In this document: piece by piece, positions 1-11,800 of the stretch | How positions within the stretch are numbered: position 1 is the first letter of the stretch | How the letters are laid out: the number at the start of each line of letters is the position of its first letter | Assembly (NCBI GenBank): GCA_963920575.1 | Contig: OY986974.1 | Coordinates: 8,370,610-8,434,609 of the forward strand | From: Narthecium ossifragum | Taxonomy: Eukaryota; Streptophyta; Magnoliopsida; Dioscoreales; Nartheciaceae | Direction of reading: 5' to 3' | DNA: 64,000 nt | Position numbers and translations under genes: made by a program | The notes under the pieces: model-generated | The model's input: the letters and a program-made list of their open reading frames with translations, nothing else | Database searches by the model: none | Told to the model about the DNA's origin: nothing

Positions 1-25
1 TTCGGAATTAGAAGAGGAAGAAGTC

Positions 26-655
26 ATGGCCGGAAATCGGTCTTTGAAAGAGCTTGCAGCCCCAGATTTGAATCAACAACCCTTATGCATTACATTCCCT
101 ACTTTGGATGTTGCTACTACTTTTGAATTGAAATCTGGACTAATACATCTCTTACCCACTTTTCATGGACTTTCAGGTGAAGATCCTCACAAACATTTAA
201 AGGAGCTTCATGTTGTGTGCAAAAGTATGAAACCCATGGGGGTGACTGAAGATCAAATTAAATTGAGAGCCTTCCCTTTTTCTTTGAAGGATTCGGCTAA
301 AGATTGGCTTTATTATTTACCCTCTGGGAGTATTACCACATGGAATGAGATGAAGAGATTGTTTTTGGAGAAATATTTTCCAGCTTCAAGGGCGGCCAAT
401 ATTCGGAAAGAAATCTGTGGTGTAAGGCAACATAATGGGGAATCTCTACACAAGTATTGGGAACGTTTCAAGAAATTATGTGCAAGCTGTCCCCATCATC
501 AAATTAGTGAGCAATTACTTATCCAATATTGTTATGAGGGCTTACTAACCAATGACAGGAGTATGATTGTTGCCGCTAGTGGATGGGCTTTGGTGGATAA
601 AACTTCTGAAGCCGCGAGGAACTTGATTGCAAATAAGGCGGCTAACTCTCAATAA
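26..655 (+). pseudogene. Athila gag, N-terminal part (capsid region)
   Basis: The 209 codons match the retrotransposon gag family: FHGLSGEDPHKHLKELHVVC near residue 47, then the KDWLYYLP and FLEKYFPAS blocks. Gag would form the virus-like particle in the cytoplasm. The start at 26 has a good context and precedes the conserved LKELAAPDLNQQP stretch. The frame ends at a TAA (653-655) after AANSQ. The next gag part at 755 is in the same frame, and a second in-frame stop lies at 722-724, so the gap between them is decayed coding sequence rather than a real gene boundary. I call it a pseudogene on that basis. Confidence 0.85.
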
Positions 656-754
656 TTTAATACTAGACTTGATTCTTATTCAAAACATGTTAATGAGGTA
701 AATGTTTCATCTCTTGAACAATAGATTGCAAGTCTAACTTTTCTTGTTCGTCAA

Positions 755-2743
755 ATGGATGCAGGTAACATGCAAACAATGAAGGTTTGTGGAATTTGTT
801 CGGTGGTAGGACATCCAACCGATATGTGTCCAACTCTTCAAGAGGAACCCATTGAACAAGTAAATGCAGCGGGGAGTTTCCCTGGACTACCGCAATGGAA
901 GTATGATCCCTATTTAAACACGTATAATCCGGGATGGAGGGATCATCCCAATCTGAACTATGGGAATCCACAAGTAAATCAGCCCGCAACTCAATTTTGT
1001 CCAAGTGGCCAGCAATATCAACAATATAGACTGCCATATCCTCCGAGACAACAACCAAACTCAACTCCTAATTCTGGTATGTCTTTAGAAGATATTGTTA
1101 AATCCCTTGCTACTAATACTTTGCAATTTCAACAGGAGACAAAACAATTTCAACAAGAGGCGAAGGCCAGTATCCAAGGTTTGGAACATCAGGTGGGCCA
1201 GATAGCGACTGTAATTAGCAAGCTAGAGGCACAAAGTTCGGGAAAATTACCCTCTCAAACGGTAATAAATCCAAGAGAAAATGCAAGTGCAATTATTTTG
1301 AGAAGTGGTAAAGAAGTTGAGGTTCCAGCAAAGAAAGTCACTGCATCTTCACCGCAAGTAAACGAGCAAGACATCGTCGCGAACAAAATCTTTCCCGATG
1401 ACGACGACGTACCTAAGCGTAAGTTTTCACCTCTTTCTGATTATAAACCAGTGCCTCCTTTTCCTCAGGCATTAATAGAATCAAGAAAATATGAGAAGAA
1501 TTCAGATCAATATGAGACTTTTCGCCGATGCGAGGTAAATATTCCACTCTTAGATGCTATTAAACAAGTACCTCGTTATGCTAAATTCATGAAAGAATTG
1601 TGTACAATTAAGAGGAGACAAAAACTTAAAGGATGTGAGAAGGTGAAAGTAGGGGAAAATGTTTATGCAATTCTTCAAAGAAAAATTCCTACAAAGTGTA
1701 GAGATCCAGGTATGTTTACTATCCCATGTACAATTGGTAACACCAAATTTGAGAAGGCCATGTTAGATTTAGGAGCTTCTATCAATGTCATTCCATATTC
1801 TATATATGCTTTTTTAAAACTTGGACCTTTGAATGAAATTTGTGTTGTGATTCAATTGGCTGACAGATCTAACGCCTATCCTAAAGGTGTAGTTGAGGAT
1901 ATTCTTGTGCAAGTTAATAATTTAGTTTTCCCTGCTGATTTTTATATGCTTGATATGGAAAATGATGATCATACAACTCCTATTTTGTTGGGAAGACCAT
2001 TTTTAAAGACATCCAATACTAAGATCGATATGCGTAGTGGCATACTTACCATGGAATTTGATGGTAAAATTGTGAAGTTTCAAATATATGATGCCAAGAA
2101 ATATCCTACTGATGATTGTCATGTTTATTCTATTGATGTGAGGGAATTTGAAGTTGTGGTTGGAGATGCTTTGAGGGAGTGTCTACAGAAGGCAGATGAA
2201 GAAGCTGTCCAGCCATGTCCAGTCGACCGCGAGAAAGATTCGGTCGATCGCCGAGAATACCAGGAGCAATTATTCGACGAACCTCCTCCGACTGAAGTTG
2301 AAAGCATTCCTATTACGTCGCGAGGTATTTTTCCTGTGACTATTTCATCTTCATTAGTGGTTAAAAAGGAGATGACCTTAGTAGATATTTTCATATCTCG
2401 ACGGATTTATTTTCGATCATGTAGTCTTGACATCCTTGACAATCCGAACGACGACACTATTAATAGTTCAATGGATGAGTCGATTATATTTGAGCATAAT
2501 GTTGACTCCTTTCTTTCTGATCACCAGGATGACATGTATTTTTGTTTGAGAGATCTAGCTATCTTGTTTACTGGTGGGAGTATGGAAAAGCTAACGTTCA
2601 TTTTTGAAAAATACCACTTGGACTCTTATGCTAAATTAACCTTGGTGGCACTATTGAGGTCAAATATTCAGATTATAGCACCCAGTGATTTTGCATCCCA
2701 TCATCCACCGAGGGCACGATTTAAAATTCTCTATATTGTATAG
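755..2743 (+). pseudogene. Athila gag C-terminus plus aspartic protease, with unusual C-terminal tail
   Basis: This continues the frame of the upstream gag. A CX2CX4HX4C zinc knuckle (CGICSVVGHPTDMC) sits at residues 12-25, followed by a Gln/Pro-rich linker and a short repeated QQE/FQQE helix. The retropepsin domain lies at about residues 310-450: LDLGASINV holds the catalytic Asp (nt about 1765) and ILLGRPFL is the second conserved block. In intact Athila elements RT follows. Here the frame instead runs on for about 190 residues of acidic sequence that I cannot assign, then stops at 2743. The first methionine is only the first ATG after the broken region, so the true start is the upstream gag ATG at 26. 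Confidence 0.82.
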
Positions 2744-4410
2744 AGTGGTTTAGTTGGCTTTATTTGCTTTATTGTGTGCTTGAGCATGCTTGAGTTATTT
2801 TTAGATTGCGTGCTTGCATGTTGCTTTTGCTTTGCTTTGCTTTTGTTTTTAGGTGATCGAGCATTCCCTATCATACCTGAAGAATTCGCCCAGCCATGGT
2901 GGTTATGAAATTAAAATTTTGGCAACTCCGATACTATTCAAAAAGAAGAAAGCATGAAGTCGAGCCAATGGCAATAAATAAAGGCGCTGCATGGGAGGCA
3001 ACCCAAGGGGAGTTCGTTCCTTTCTTTTTATTTTTGCATTTCCATTTTAGTTATTTTTGTCTTTCTTTGCATTCCACCTTACATTGGGGACAATGTCAGT
3101 TTCAAGTGTGGGGGAGGAGATCTAGGAGATCTAGGTTGCGTATGCCATGAGCAAGAATTAGTTAAGCTTTACATATTCATAACATGATTGAATGAGTAAT
3201 TTTGCGACTTAGAATTAATTAGTTGAGTTATTTTCCTTGAGATGGTAGTGACTAAATTTAGTAGACAAAAGCTGGTGAGATTTTGAGCCTTTAGACTGAC
3301 ACATTTATATCAGTCTCAATATTTTCTTTCATGAGAGATATTCTTCCATGGATTGTTTATCTAGAACCTGCTTTGATTCTATTCAAGGTCACATTGAGAC
3401 ATGCAAACATAAAAATGATTAAGCCCATCTTTGTTATAAGCTACATAAGCCAAATAGCCTACCTTGTGATTAAATCCTTTTGCTAAACACCTTGAGCTTT
3501 ATTGACTTCATTGTTAACCCACACTACAAGCCTTAAACCTGAAAAATATTTCCGTTACCCAAGGCATAAAACTAGTGGAGCATTGATCATCATTATGACA
3601 TGTATGGGTGCGAAAGTTCAAGTGTGGGGGTGTTTGGAATAGTGGTTTGGCTATGATTGGTGAAGTGGAGTATATTTTTCATACTTAATTCGTGAGTATG
3701 TTGTTTTTGAAAAAAAAAGAAAAAAAAAGAAAAAGAAAGTGAAGGAGGAAATTGTTCTCATGTTACAAAATAAGTTTTTGAATCCTCCTAATACTCCAAA
3801 AAAGGGGTATGTTTATGTATGATCTCTACAAAGGTGAAAGTTTGTGCAAAAGATTGTTCCCTATTTCAGTTAAAAAGTATTCTTTTGAACAATCTCTTTG
3901 CCAATGTCGTAATGTTATATGGTCTGAGTACTTTAAACCCAAGTTGAAGAAGTTGCTGAACGGAGTGATTGGTTGTACATGTTTGATTGATGCATTTTTG
4001 CTCCATTGGCTTTTGAGCAACATTCCCAAATATTTCCCACCTTAATCCTGGACCCCATTATGTTCCTTTTGAAGTCTTTATGATTCGTTTTATGCATGTG
4101 ATTCTAGTGGTGGAGAATGAGAAGATATGCAAGCTTATTGTAGATCATTTTCATTGGAATGAATTTGAGTGAAATACATTCCCTTTAAACACATGAGAGT
4201 TGAGTGTTTATTTTCGTGAGAGTCTACTTGTTTAGTATGCTCCATATTCAAGTGAAAATGCTTACTGATTGATTTTTAAGTTGTCTAAAAATGTTTATTT
4301 ATGATGTGTTATGAGTTGTGAAGAGCTTGATTGTTCTTTGTTGATGGTGTTGCAACCTTGATATCTAGAGTGGAGTGAATTTTAGTTTTGTCCGAGGACG
4401 AGCAAAAGCT
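2744..4410 (+). other. Athila 1 3' non-coding region
   Basis: No supported gene. Part of this stretch (about 2960-4400) aligns in reverse with 34583-36260 of Athila 2. Shared landmarks are the block around 2985-3010 (TGCATGGGAGGCAACCCAAG), two GTGTGGGGG purine boxes (about 3110 and 3622), a short A/G-rich run at 3711-3740 and the sequence leading to the polypurine tract. The short open frames here are not kept in Athila 2, which argues against coding. Confidence 0.7.
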
Positions 4411-4425
4411 AAGTGTGGGGGAATT
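4411..4425 (+). other. Polypurine tract of Athila 1
   Basis: AAGTGTGGGGGAATT lies directly before the TGATGATAATG start of the LTR, where plus-strand DNA synthesis is primed. The same box (AAGTATGGGGGAATT) precedes the LTR of Athila 2 on the minus strand at 34568-34582. Confidence 0.85.
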
Positions 4426-4764
4426 TGATGATAATGCATAATGTTATATTTTTATCCCTTAATACTTAGTCTCATGTGCTTATTTGGTATCTAAATACAC
4501 TCATTATTCTTATATTTTGATTTAGGATGCAATTGAAGTCCTTAAGCCGAAATGAAGCTGAAAAGAGTATATGTATCAACTTTAAAGATTAATCTGTACC
4601 TGCTGATGAAGAACCAGATAATGTATCATATATGGTTGCAAAGCTCTTCAAGTCTAGATTCTGGCAAATTTTACGGTTCATGATTTAGAGCTTCCTAGAG
4701 AAAGTTACAGTGCTTTTACTACAATAAGCGAAGGGCAGAACAACAGAAGAAACATGCAGAGAAA

Positions 4765-5125
4765 ATGAGATCGATCCGCTTTTCAAAGGGGATCGATCCC
4801 TTATGTACCCAGAGATGAAAAAGACCCACGGTCGACCGTCAGATCGACCGCCACATCAACTGTCAGCCTCTGTCAAAAATATACGCTCTCACGGACGATG
4901 GGAGGATCGACCGTGAGGAGAAAGTTAAAATCCGGAATAAAGAGATCGATCCCTTTGGAAAGGGATCGATCCGAACCTGGAAGCGCCAGTCATCCATAGA
5001 AAGAAGATCGATTCCTTTTGAAAGGAGATTGATCTTGGTCGGGCAAAATCCAGATCCTGAGTTCACGGAAGAAAGAAGATCGATCTCTTTTAAAGGGGGA
5101 TCGATCCCTTTTGGTTTTGCGGGAA
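4765..5125 (+). repeat. Array of GATCGATC inverted repeats in the LTR
   Basis: Pairs of GATCGATC-type octamers flank about 14-20 bases of T/A-rich spacer, as in GATCGATCC then TTTTCAAAGG then GATCGATCC. Pairs occur near 4772-4800, 4945-4975, 5008-5035 and 5077-5110, with related GGTCGACCGT and GATCGACCG words between. The array ends about 50 bases before the TATA box, so it lies in U3, where LTR enhancers sit. Confidence 0.75.
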
Positions 5126-5171
5126 AGATCAAGGGCTGAGATCTAATCCGAGTTAGGGTTTCATAAAAGCC

Positions 5172-5180
5172 TATAAATAG
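5172..5180 (+). promoter_or_regulatory. TATA box of Athila 1 LTR
   Basis: TATAAATAG within GCCTATAAATAGACTTC. The same element occurs in related LTRs at 41103-41111 and 57473-57481, in each case after the GATCGATC array and 'GGGTTT' stretch. This is the likely RNA polymerase II start region of the LTR. Confidence 0.7.
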
Positions 5181-6071
5181 ACTTCTTTGGGAGAATATGG
5201 GGGGATTTTCGAAAACACTTTTGGCGGCTCTTTTCTTCTCTTTTATATTTTTCCTAGGTTTTCTCTTGTTCATGGGAATCTTTGGAGGATTGTTCTCGAT
5301 GGCCTTGCGTGGCTAAACCTTAATTCTTGGTCGGGGAGACTGAAACCTCGGAATCAATGGAGCTGTGAGATCTAATCTGTTCTTATTGTTCAGTTTATAC
5401 TTGAGTATTGGATGTTCTTCTGTGATTAAATATTCATGATTATCTTGTCTAATTGCTAGGAGGCCTACTAGTTTATTATTCATGGTGATCTACTGCCAGG
5501 TTTGATATCAAATCCGTAATTGTTTGATCTCTCTAATCTGTGAAGCAACTAGGGTTTAATAATCTACTGCGTTTCAGAGATTGTTAGGTCTTAGGAAGAA
5601 TATTCGACTAGATTAAAGGCAACCGCTTGTGCTTGTGTTGTTTAGCTTCATCGATCTCCCTATTCTTAAGGCAGCTACTAGATTAAATCTACAGCGCGTG
5701 TCTTAGGTTGTTTAGTAGTTATGGTTGATTAAATCGCTTGTTTCTAATTAATTATGATCGAGGAGAGATTCGAATTTAATTCGAACGGTGAATATTCATG
5801 GTATGAATTGATTGATACTTGCATCGATGATCAGTTGTTGGATTCCGATGGTGGATGTTGACTCAAACAAAGGTTTTTTCTGTTGATTTTATTCAATTCT
5901 TCGCTTTAAATTATTTCTTTATCATTTTCTTCACGTTTAAAACCCCCCATCTTGGTTCACTAAGTATATAACTAGGCTAAACACTCTTCGTGGGATCGAC
6001 TCGTACTCGCACTACTACATTTATCTTAAAGAGTATTGGTTTAATTTTTTAGTGGCTGCGACAGCACATCA

Positions 6072-7346
6072 AGCATCCAGTTGTTAAAGTGTTTAGCACT
6101 AAACAAGGAGAATCTCTCCTTTAAAAGCTATCAGCAAGGAATAAAGGTTACTCAACCGACTGCAAACCATCAAGCACACGAAGTGACGGGCCCTACTAGC
6201 AGATTGCGTAACGAAAAGTGATTCTCGACTGGCCGACATGATATAAATGAAAATATTCCTTCTGAATTATTGTACAGATGCCATCATGAACCATCTTTAG
6301 CTCTCCTATATAAGGAGCATAACTCCTCTAAGTTCAATACAAGGGAACACACCCCTCTTCTCTCTTAGAATCCCCCTTCTTTCTATGCCTCTTCCAGCTA
6401 CAACTCTTCGAATAAGTTTTTATATTCTGTTCTATTTTAGTCTTACTCTTTAGATAAGATATTTAAAAGACTGAAACGTTAAGCGTTCAATTCCACCTTT
6501 CGATCTATTTCAGATCGTTAGAATCGAGCGCCAGTTCTTTAGATATTAATATTTAATTAATATCTCCCTACTTCCGCCTTCTTGATAAATGTTAAAAAAA
6601 AATTTTAAAAAAATTAATACATTTTTAACCCTGACTTGTCTCGGGATCAAATATCGAGATAAAATCGTTTTTGACCCGAAACCACTGATGATTTCTCGTA
6701 TGGATAAATACTACTAAAAAACAACCTAACCCTCCTCTCCCCAGATCGTTTCTCTGCTCCTCTCTGGTCTCTCTCCTCCTTATGGCCATCTTCGTTCTTT
6801 GTCTGTCCACCGATCCTCATCCATCTCCCACCGCCCACCCATGCGTCATATGTTTCCCATCACCCTCCTCTTGACCGCCCACTTCATTCATCGTTCAAAT
6901 CTTCCTTGGCCATTTTCATTCATTTTTTACTTTCTTATGTATTATTTCTGAGACCATGCACGGGGTTAAGATTTCACCACAATTTGGGATAAATAATCGC
7001 TTCATATGTGAACGGAGAAGTTAAAGAGAAAAAACCTGTGACGTATGATCATTTTACAGATAAAAAGCAAAGACAAATATTATCAATCATATCCTGCATC
7101 TTTAGTTAAGAAAATTACATAATAACCTCTTTACATCAATGGTTGCTCCATGTTGAGAATAATTCTAAGATTAGCTTCTATATGTAGTACTACTTGATCG
7201 TCTAGGATCCCCAATTAATGGATAAAACTATATATCATGTCATCTCCAATTAAATCCTATCAATCCAACCTTTTTCCCATCTGAGGTATCTAACATAACT
7301 GTTGATGTGCCTCTTTTCTAGGAGATTGGGCCATCTTTGACGATTT
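6072..7346. other. Unassigned DNA between Athila 1 and Tat A
   Basis: No protein-coding sequence could be supported. The part around 6180-6560 has a promoter-like layout (see the TATA box at 6307). The part 6590-6960 contains A-rich and CT-rich runs. From about 6960 to 7346 the sequence is AT-rich with no recognisable repeat. It may be older transposon debris or host intergenic DNA. Confidence 0.5.
6307..6314 (+). promoter_or_regulatory. Candidate TATA box with downstream leader
   Basis: TATATAAG sits in CTCCTATATAAGGAGC, with a TGACG word about 120 bases upstream and a CT-rich stretch (ACCCCTCTTCTCTCTTAG) 40-70 bases downstream. This resembles promoters of plant pararetroviruses and some LTRs, but no adjoining open reading frame identifies the element, so it is only a candidate. 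Confidence 0.35.
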
Positions 7347-7351
7347 CTTAC
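7347..7351. other. Target-site duplication of Tat A, left copy
   Basis: CTTAC, repeated exactly at 25283-25287 on the other side of the element. Confidence 0.92.
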
Positions 7352-8494
7352 TGTTAGAACAGAAATCTAACCGTTGACCGGTCAAATAGTCAAGATTAAA
7401 ATCTACTCCACACTTAAGAATCAGATGATTGTAGTTAAGTTATACTTCTTCAAACTACGTTCGAATAGAGGTGTCAAGTTGAATGGAAATCTAGATTAGA
7501 CCTAATTTAATAATCTAATTAACAACTGATTATCTAGAATAACTTAAAATAGTCTAAATTAACCTATTGAAAGCATAAATTATCTAATATTATGGAATTA
7601 CTTAAAGAAAATGTTAAAGATCATCCTAAGCTACTAAATCTAGAGAAAACAAATTTAAATCTATACATTAACTTAATCTAGTGTAGAAAGTAAAAGCTTC
7701 TAATATTAAATTAACCTAAAGAAATGCAGTAAAGAAATCTCTAAGAAATGAAGAAGAAAGCATAACTATCCATACCTAGAATAGCCATCTAAAACAGTAA
7801 TCTAAACTACTTTAAGCATAAAAGATTAACTAGGTACTGAAGAAATGATGACATTCTATTGAATTAAATCAACTTACAGGAACAGTAAACATCTTGAAAA
7901 AACAATAATGAAATCCATGCGCGAAGGCTCTGTGTTTAGTTTGCGAGAGAGATTACACAGTGAAAGAGAAAGGTATTTATACTAGAGCAGTTCAACTGCT
8001 TTGTCCAGCACGTTCTACGTCGTCTTCCATCTTTCACTCTTAATACGCCGCGTGTCCCATATTCTCCGATATTTCCTCGTTTCTTCATTCCTTGCTCTGG
8101 TCGATGACGGTTGCGTCTGGGTGATGAGTTTCTGACCGATGACGGTTGCGTCGGGTCGGTGAGCTTGTGTATGTTGTAATGCCATCCTTCTTGATTGGTG
8201 TTTTCTTCTAGCCCATTTCTTCATCTTCCAAAGTTGATAACCTTTTATCTTTAAATGGTCATGGAGAAGATCATCGCTCTTAGCTAATAACCCTTTTGCT
8301 TTTAAGTCATCATCGCTCTTAGCTGATGTTTTCTTTATGTAAAAATGATCATCACTCTTGGTTGATGATTCTATTATTTGGGCGATGATTTTATCTTTGA
8401 GCGAAATCCCTCAATTGGGCTTGAAACTCTGTCGGCCATATTTATTGTGCTGACATGTTAATCATTGATTGGTTAGCCATTATATTGGCTAACA
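7352..8494 (-). repeat. 3' LTR of Tat A (1143 bp)
   Basis: It reads TGTTAGAACAG at the left and TGGCTAACA at the right, and aligns over its whole length with 24113-25282. The two differ by scattered substitutions and by a block of about 27 bases present only in the right copy near 25023-25050, so the insertion is not very recent. Near the right end are three diverged copies of a short motif (ATCATCGCTCTTAGCTGATG type, about 8268-8375). Confidence 0.93.
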
Positions 8495-8511
8495 TTTTGT
8501 CCCCCATGCGG
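8495..8511 (-). other. Polypurine tract of Tat A
   Basis: On the minus strand it reads CCGCATGGGGGACAAAA directly before the TGTTAG start of the 3' LTR. Tat B has the same tract at 50976-50992, which fixes the orientation of both elements. Confidence 0.85.
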
Positions 8512-8880
8512 TAATCGAGGAGTTTAAATTTATGACGAGATGACCGCATCTTATATGATTTGACAGCTTGCTTGTTAACCACTAAATGCTAATCATGATC
8601 ATTCTCTAGGAAACAAAATCACCGTTCCGTTTTCATTTTCTATCCATATCTCTTGATATTCTGCATTTAATGTGCCGTCCTTATCTGACATGCATACCCT
8701 TTTAGCCATACTTCTTTGGCGCGAAAGAACGTTATTGGTTCTTTCATCCTCAGTTAGGGCTTTAGCGTTCTTTCTTCTCTCACAGTCGCAGCGCTTAGGC
8801 TTTTTCTTCCTCCTGTGAGTCCTAAGTTATCGGAGAGTTCTTGTTCTTCTTCTTCTCTGTCAAGCCTTCTGTTCACCACC
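8512..8880 (+). promoter_or_regulatory. Upstream region of the antisense PMD gene
   Basis: No gene. This stretch separates the polypurine tract from the PMD start codon. It becomes CT-rich towards the start (8760-8880), like a plant 5' untranslated leader. In Tat B the matching region (50993-51333) shares the ATCCATATCT block and has a TTTAAA box near 51176. A promoter here or in the adjoining LTR is an inference. Confidence 0.45.
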
Positions 8881-11800
8881 ATGGTTCGTGAACTCAAAGC
8901 TGGTGAGGATGAGCATAAGGAAGCTTGCAAGGCCTATGCAGAGTTCAATGGGATTTTGAGATCAGATGAAACAAGAGGGACATATCTGGTTAGGACGGGA
9001 GATTCTTCTTCCAGGTTCTTTTCTTTGGGTCCTTGCTTTATTTCCGATCTTTTACCCTCTCTTTCTCCCGATCTCCAAGTTATTGTTCATAACTTTTCGC
9101 TTTCCAGTGATCTTCCCTTATCTCAAGAACTTAATCTTTCAACCATTTCTTCCAAAAATCCTATTACGCCATGGCTTTTGATCGATGACAAGTTCATCAA
9201 GTGGCATAGTAGAATGGGCAATCATTTAGATTCCAAGAAGATTTTTTCTTATGTTGGCATTTTGGATTTCTTGGATTTAAGCAATAGGGTTCCTGCTCAA
9301 GAGCCCAATTTACTTCTGTTGTCGTTTCTTTTTTGGTCGACAGAGTATAATAATTTTGTTTTCCCTTGTGGCACTCTTTCCATTTCCCTTCTAGACATCG
9401 CTCTTTTGACCGGTCTTTCTCCTATCGGCGATCTTGTATCGGCCAATATGGAGCCTTCTTCTCGGGAAATGGTTTTCGATTCTAATAAAAACTACGGTGT
9501 TTTTATCAATGCATATGCCAAAGTTGAAGAGACCGATGAGCCACCAAATGCTAGAGAACAATTAGCGTTCATTTATTACTGGCTTTGTAAATTCGTTCTT
9601 TGTCTCCCTGCTAAGAGACCGGTTAGGGGCTATATCGGTCTCGCCCAAGCTATCGCTTTTGAAAAGCAAGTTTTGTCTCATTCCACTTTTATTCTCTCGG
9701 CCATGTATAGAGGCATCTACCTTACTCTTGAGCAATTGAGAGATGGTGGAAGTCTTATTGGTTTTGGTCCTCTTTGGATCGTCCAACTATGGCTTAGAGC
9801 CTATTTTCCTAGACTCCACTTACCTCCTTCTTCTTCATCGGCCAGAACTCAAGGCTACTTGTATCTTTCTTCATCGTTCATTACCAAATCCCTCCAGCAT
9901 ACCTTTGATTATTTTTATACTTTATCCAATTTTTCTTCCTATCGTCCTTTCAACCATAATTCTCACCAAGCTACTATTCGTCCACTCCTCGATTTGTCGG
10001 CCAATTTGGATGATGAGGATAAAAGATTGGCGTGGGCCCGTTTCTTGGTCGGCCGAGATCTTCATTTTCACATGTCGTTGGGTAAGGCCAACAACAAGTA
10101 CGGAGTAGAAGTCTATGCTCCGAACTTTGTCTCCCGCCTGTTTGGACTAAAGCAAGCCTGGCCAGTTCCTCCCTACTTTAGCTATAACAAAATAGCTAAA
10201 GGTCAATGTGTCTTCCACAACATTGATAGGGTAGTTACTGTGTAGAAGAGAGATATAGCGCTTTGTAAGCATTTTAAGCTTACACATTTTGAATCAATGG
10301 CCGACGTCGACTCTGTCATCGCCGATGTCTGGAGTTCAGCCATCAAAGAGCGTCTCTTCTCTCAAGACAAGAATGTTGTCTTCAACAATTTTGTCCCTCC
10401 CAAGAAGTTGGGGCGTAAGAAGGACGTTCTGGAACATGCTGAGGCAGAGGATATACCCCAGAAGAAAAGGAAAATTGCTGCTTCTGCTGGAAAGGGTGGA
10501 GAATTGCCCAAAAAGAGATGTGGAAAGTGTACTGAAGAGACTTCGTCTTGTAAGAAGAAAAGGGTATCAATTGATGCATCCAGGATATCTCCATTGGCTG
10601 AGAGGCCTTTGGTCGTGGAGACAATGGCCGAGGAAGTAACGATTGAAAATGTAGTGGTCGAGGAAGTAGCGGCCGAGGAACCTGAGAAACAAACTCGCTC
10701 ATCCTCAGCAGTAGGAGGGGATGCAGGCTCACCAAATAGCCAACAAAGTGGTCATTCTGCTTCAGCTTCCAAGTAAGCATTCTTATTCGCTATCTTATGT
10801 TTCTCCATCTTTATATTTCGAACTCACTTTTCCTTGTTTCTCTGAGAGAGATCAGACTCTTCTACTCCTTCCCACCTCTTATCTCTTTCTGGTTCTCCCT
10901 CCAACTTGGGCTACGAGGCTGCTTGTGAAGAAATCGAGAAAGACCCTATCGCTATCCCCAGTCAGGTTGAACCCTTGACGGAACAAGTATGTGTTAACTC
11001 TTGTATAAAAAATTTATGTTCACCCATAGATTAAAACATTTAATCATTGTCTTTCTCAATGATTTGTTTTATCGATATTTTCTCCTTTCTATGTTAACAG
11101 CCTTCTAATAAAGAAAACATCATCATTTCATCGTCCGAAGAAGAATGACGAGATGATGTTATCGTCGAAGATCTTTTCGACGTTCTCAACTTTACTCCAT
11201 CCAGACAAGGTTTGTCACCTATTGGTCAGATGCTTGTTTATGGTCCATATAATCTTTTGAGAGACCTTGGTGATATTCAACTATCATCTGAAACAGCTCT
11301 TCCTGGTGTATCGACCTTACAACCCCTTGTCGAGACATCACCTGTTCCGGAGCTATCGGCCAGTGATGCTCAGCACAATGTCGATATGCCCCCCAGTACT
11401 TCAACAACAGACATTCCTGTCACCACGCCTACTACAATTCCGACAACATCGCCAAGGATAAGGGGCGAGAACGGTTTAGTAGTTTTGCCTACTACGGTTG
11501 CGCCGACATCGGTCAACACCCCCCAAGCTAGTCCATCTGCTTTTGCTTCAGATGAGGTATGAATTTACTCTTAGCTAGTCAAATTTATATTTATGATCGC
11601 TATCGATTGTGACCATTTAATCATACTTAAATTTAGGACGATATGGCTGACTTGGTCAACTACGTCCATTCGTTTAATGAATCATGGCGAGCTCAACTTT
11701 TTGAAATGCGAATAGCTATTGATCCTGTGTCTATCCAACAAGGTCGACATCATGATATCAGACGGGCCTTGGCCGACTGCATGATCATTTTGGACAAGTC

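Larger units (their letters stand above)
1..6071 (+). mobile_element. Athila-type Ty3/gypsy retrotransposon, 3' part (Athila 1)
   Basis: The element enters from the left edge and ends with a complete 3' LTR. In order it has gag, a zinc knuckle, a retropepsin domain, about 1.7 kb of non-coding DNA, a polypurine tract and the LTR. Its gag and protease resemble the Athila lineage, and the 3' non-coding part aligns with the same part of Athila 2 at 34583-36285. There is no reverse transcriptase, RNase H or integrase between protease and the 3' non-coding region, so this copy is a gag-pro derivative that would need pol supplied in trans. The 5' LTR and primer-binding site lie outside the window, so no target duplication can be checked. 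Confidence 0.88.
4426..6071 (+). repeat. 3' LTR of Athila 1 (1646 bp)
   Basis: It starts TGATGATAATGC after the polypurine tract and ends GACAGCACATCA. Both ends are confirmed by the Athila 2 LTR (32928-34567), which has the same start and end in reverse and nearly the same length. Internal landmarks are a block at about 4600-4730 shared with other LTR families here, an array of GATCGATC hairpins (4765-5125), a TATA box (5172-5180) and a GTGGGATCGACTC motif near 5990. Confidence 0.92.

Noticed and set aside
3809..4045. A 78-codon frame starting MFMYDLYKGESLC
   Set aside because: The matching region of Athila 2 (about 34940-35190) is alignable but does not keep the frame, so it is not coding.
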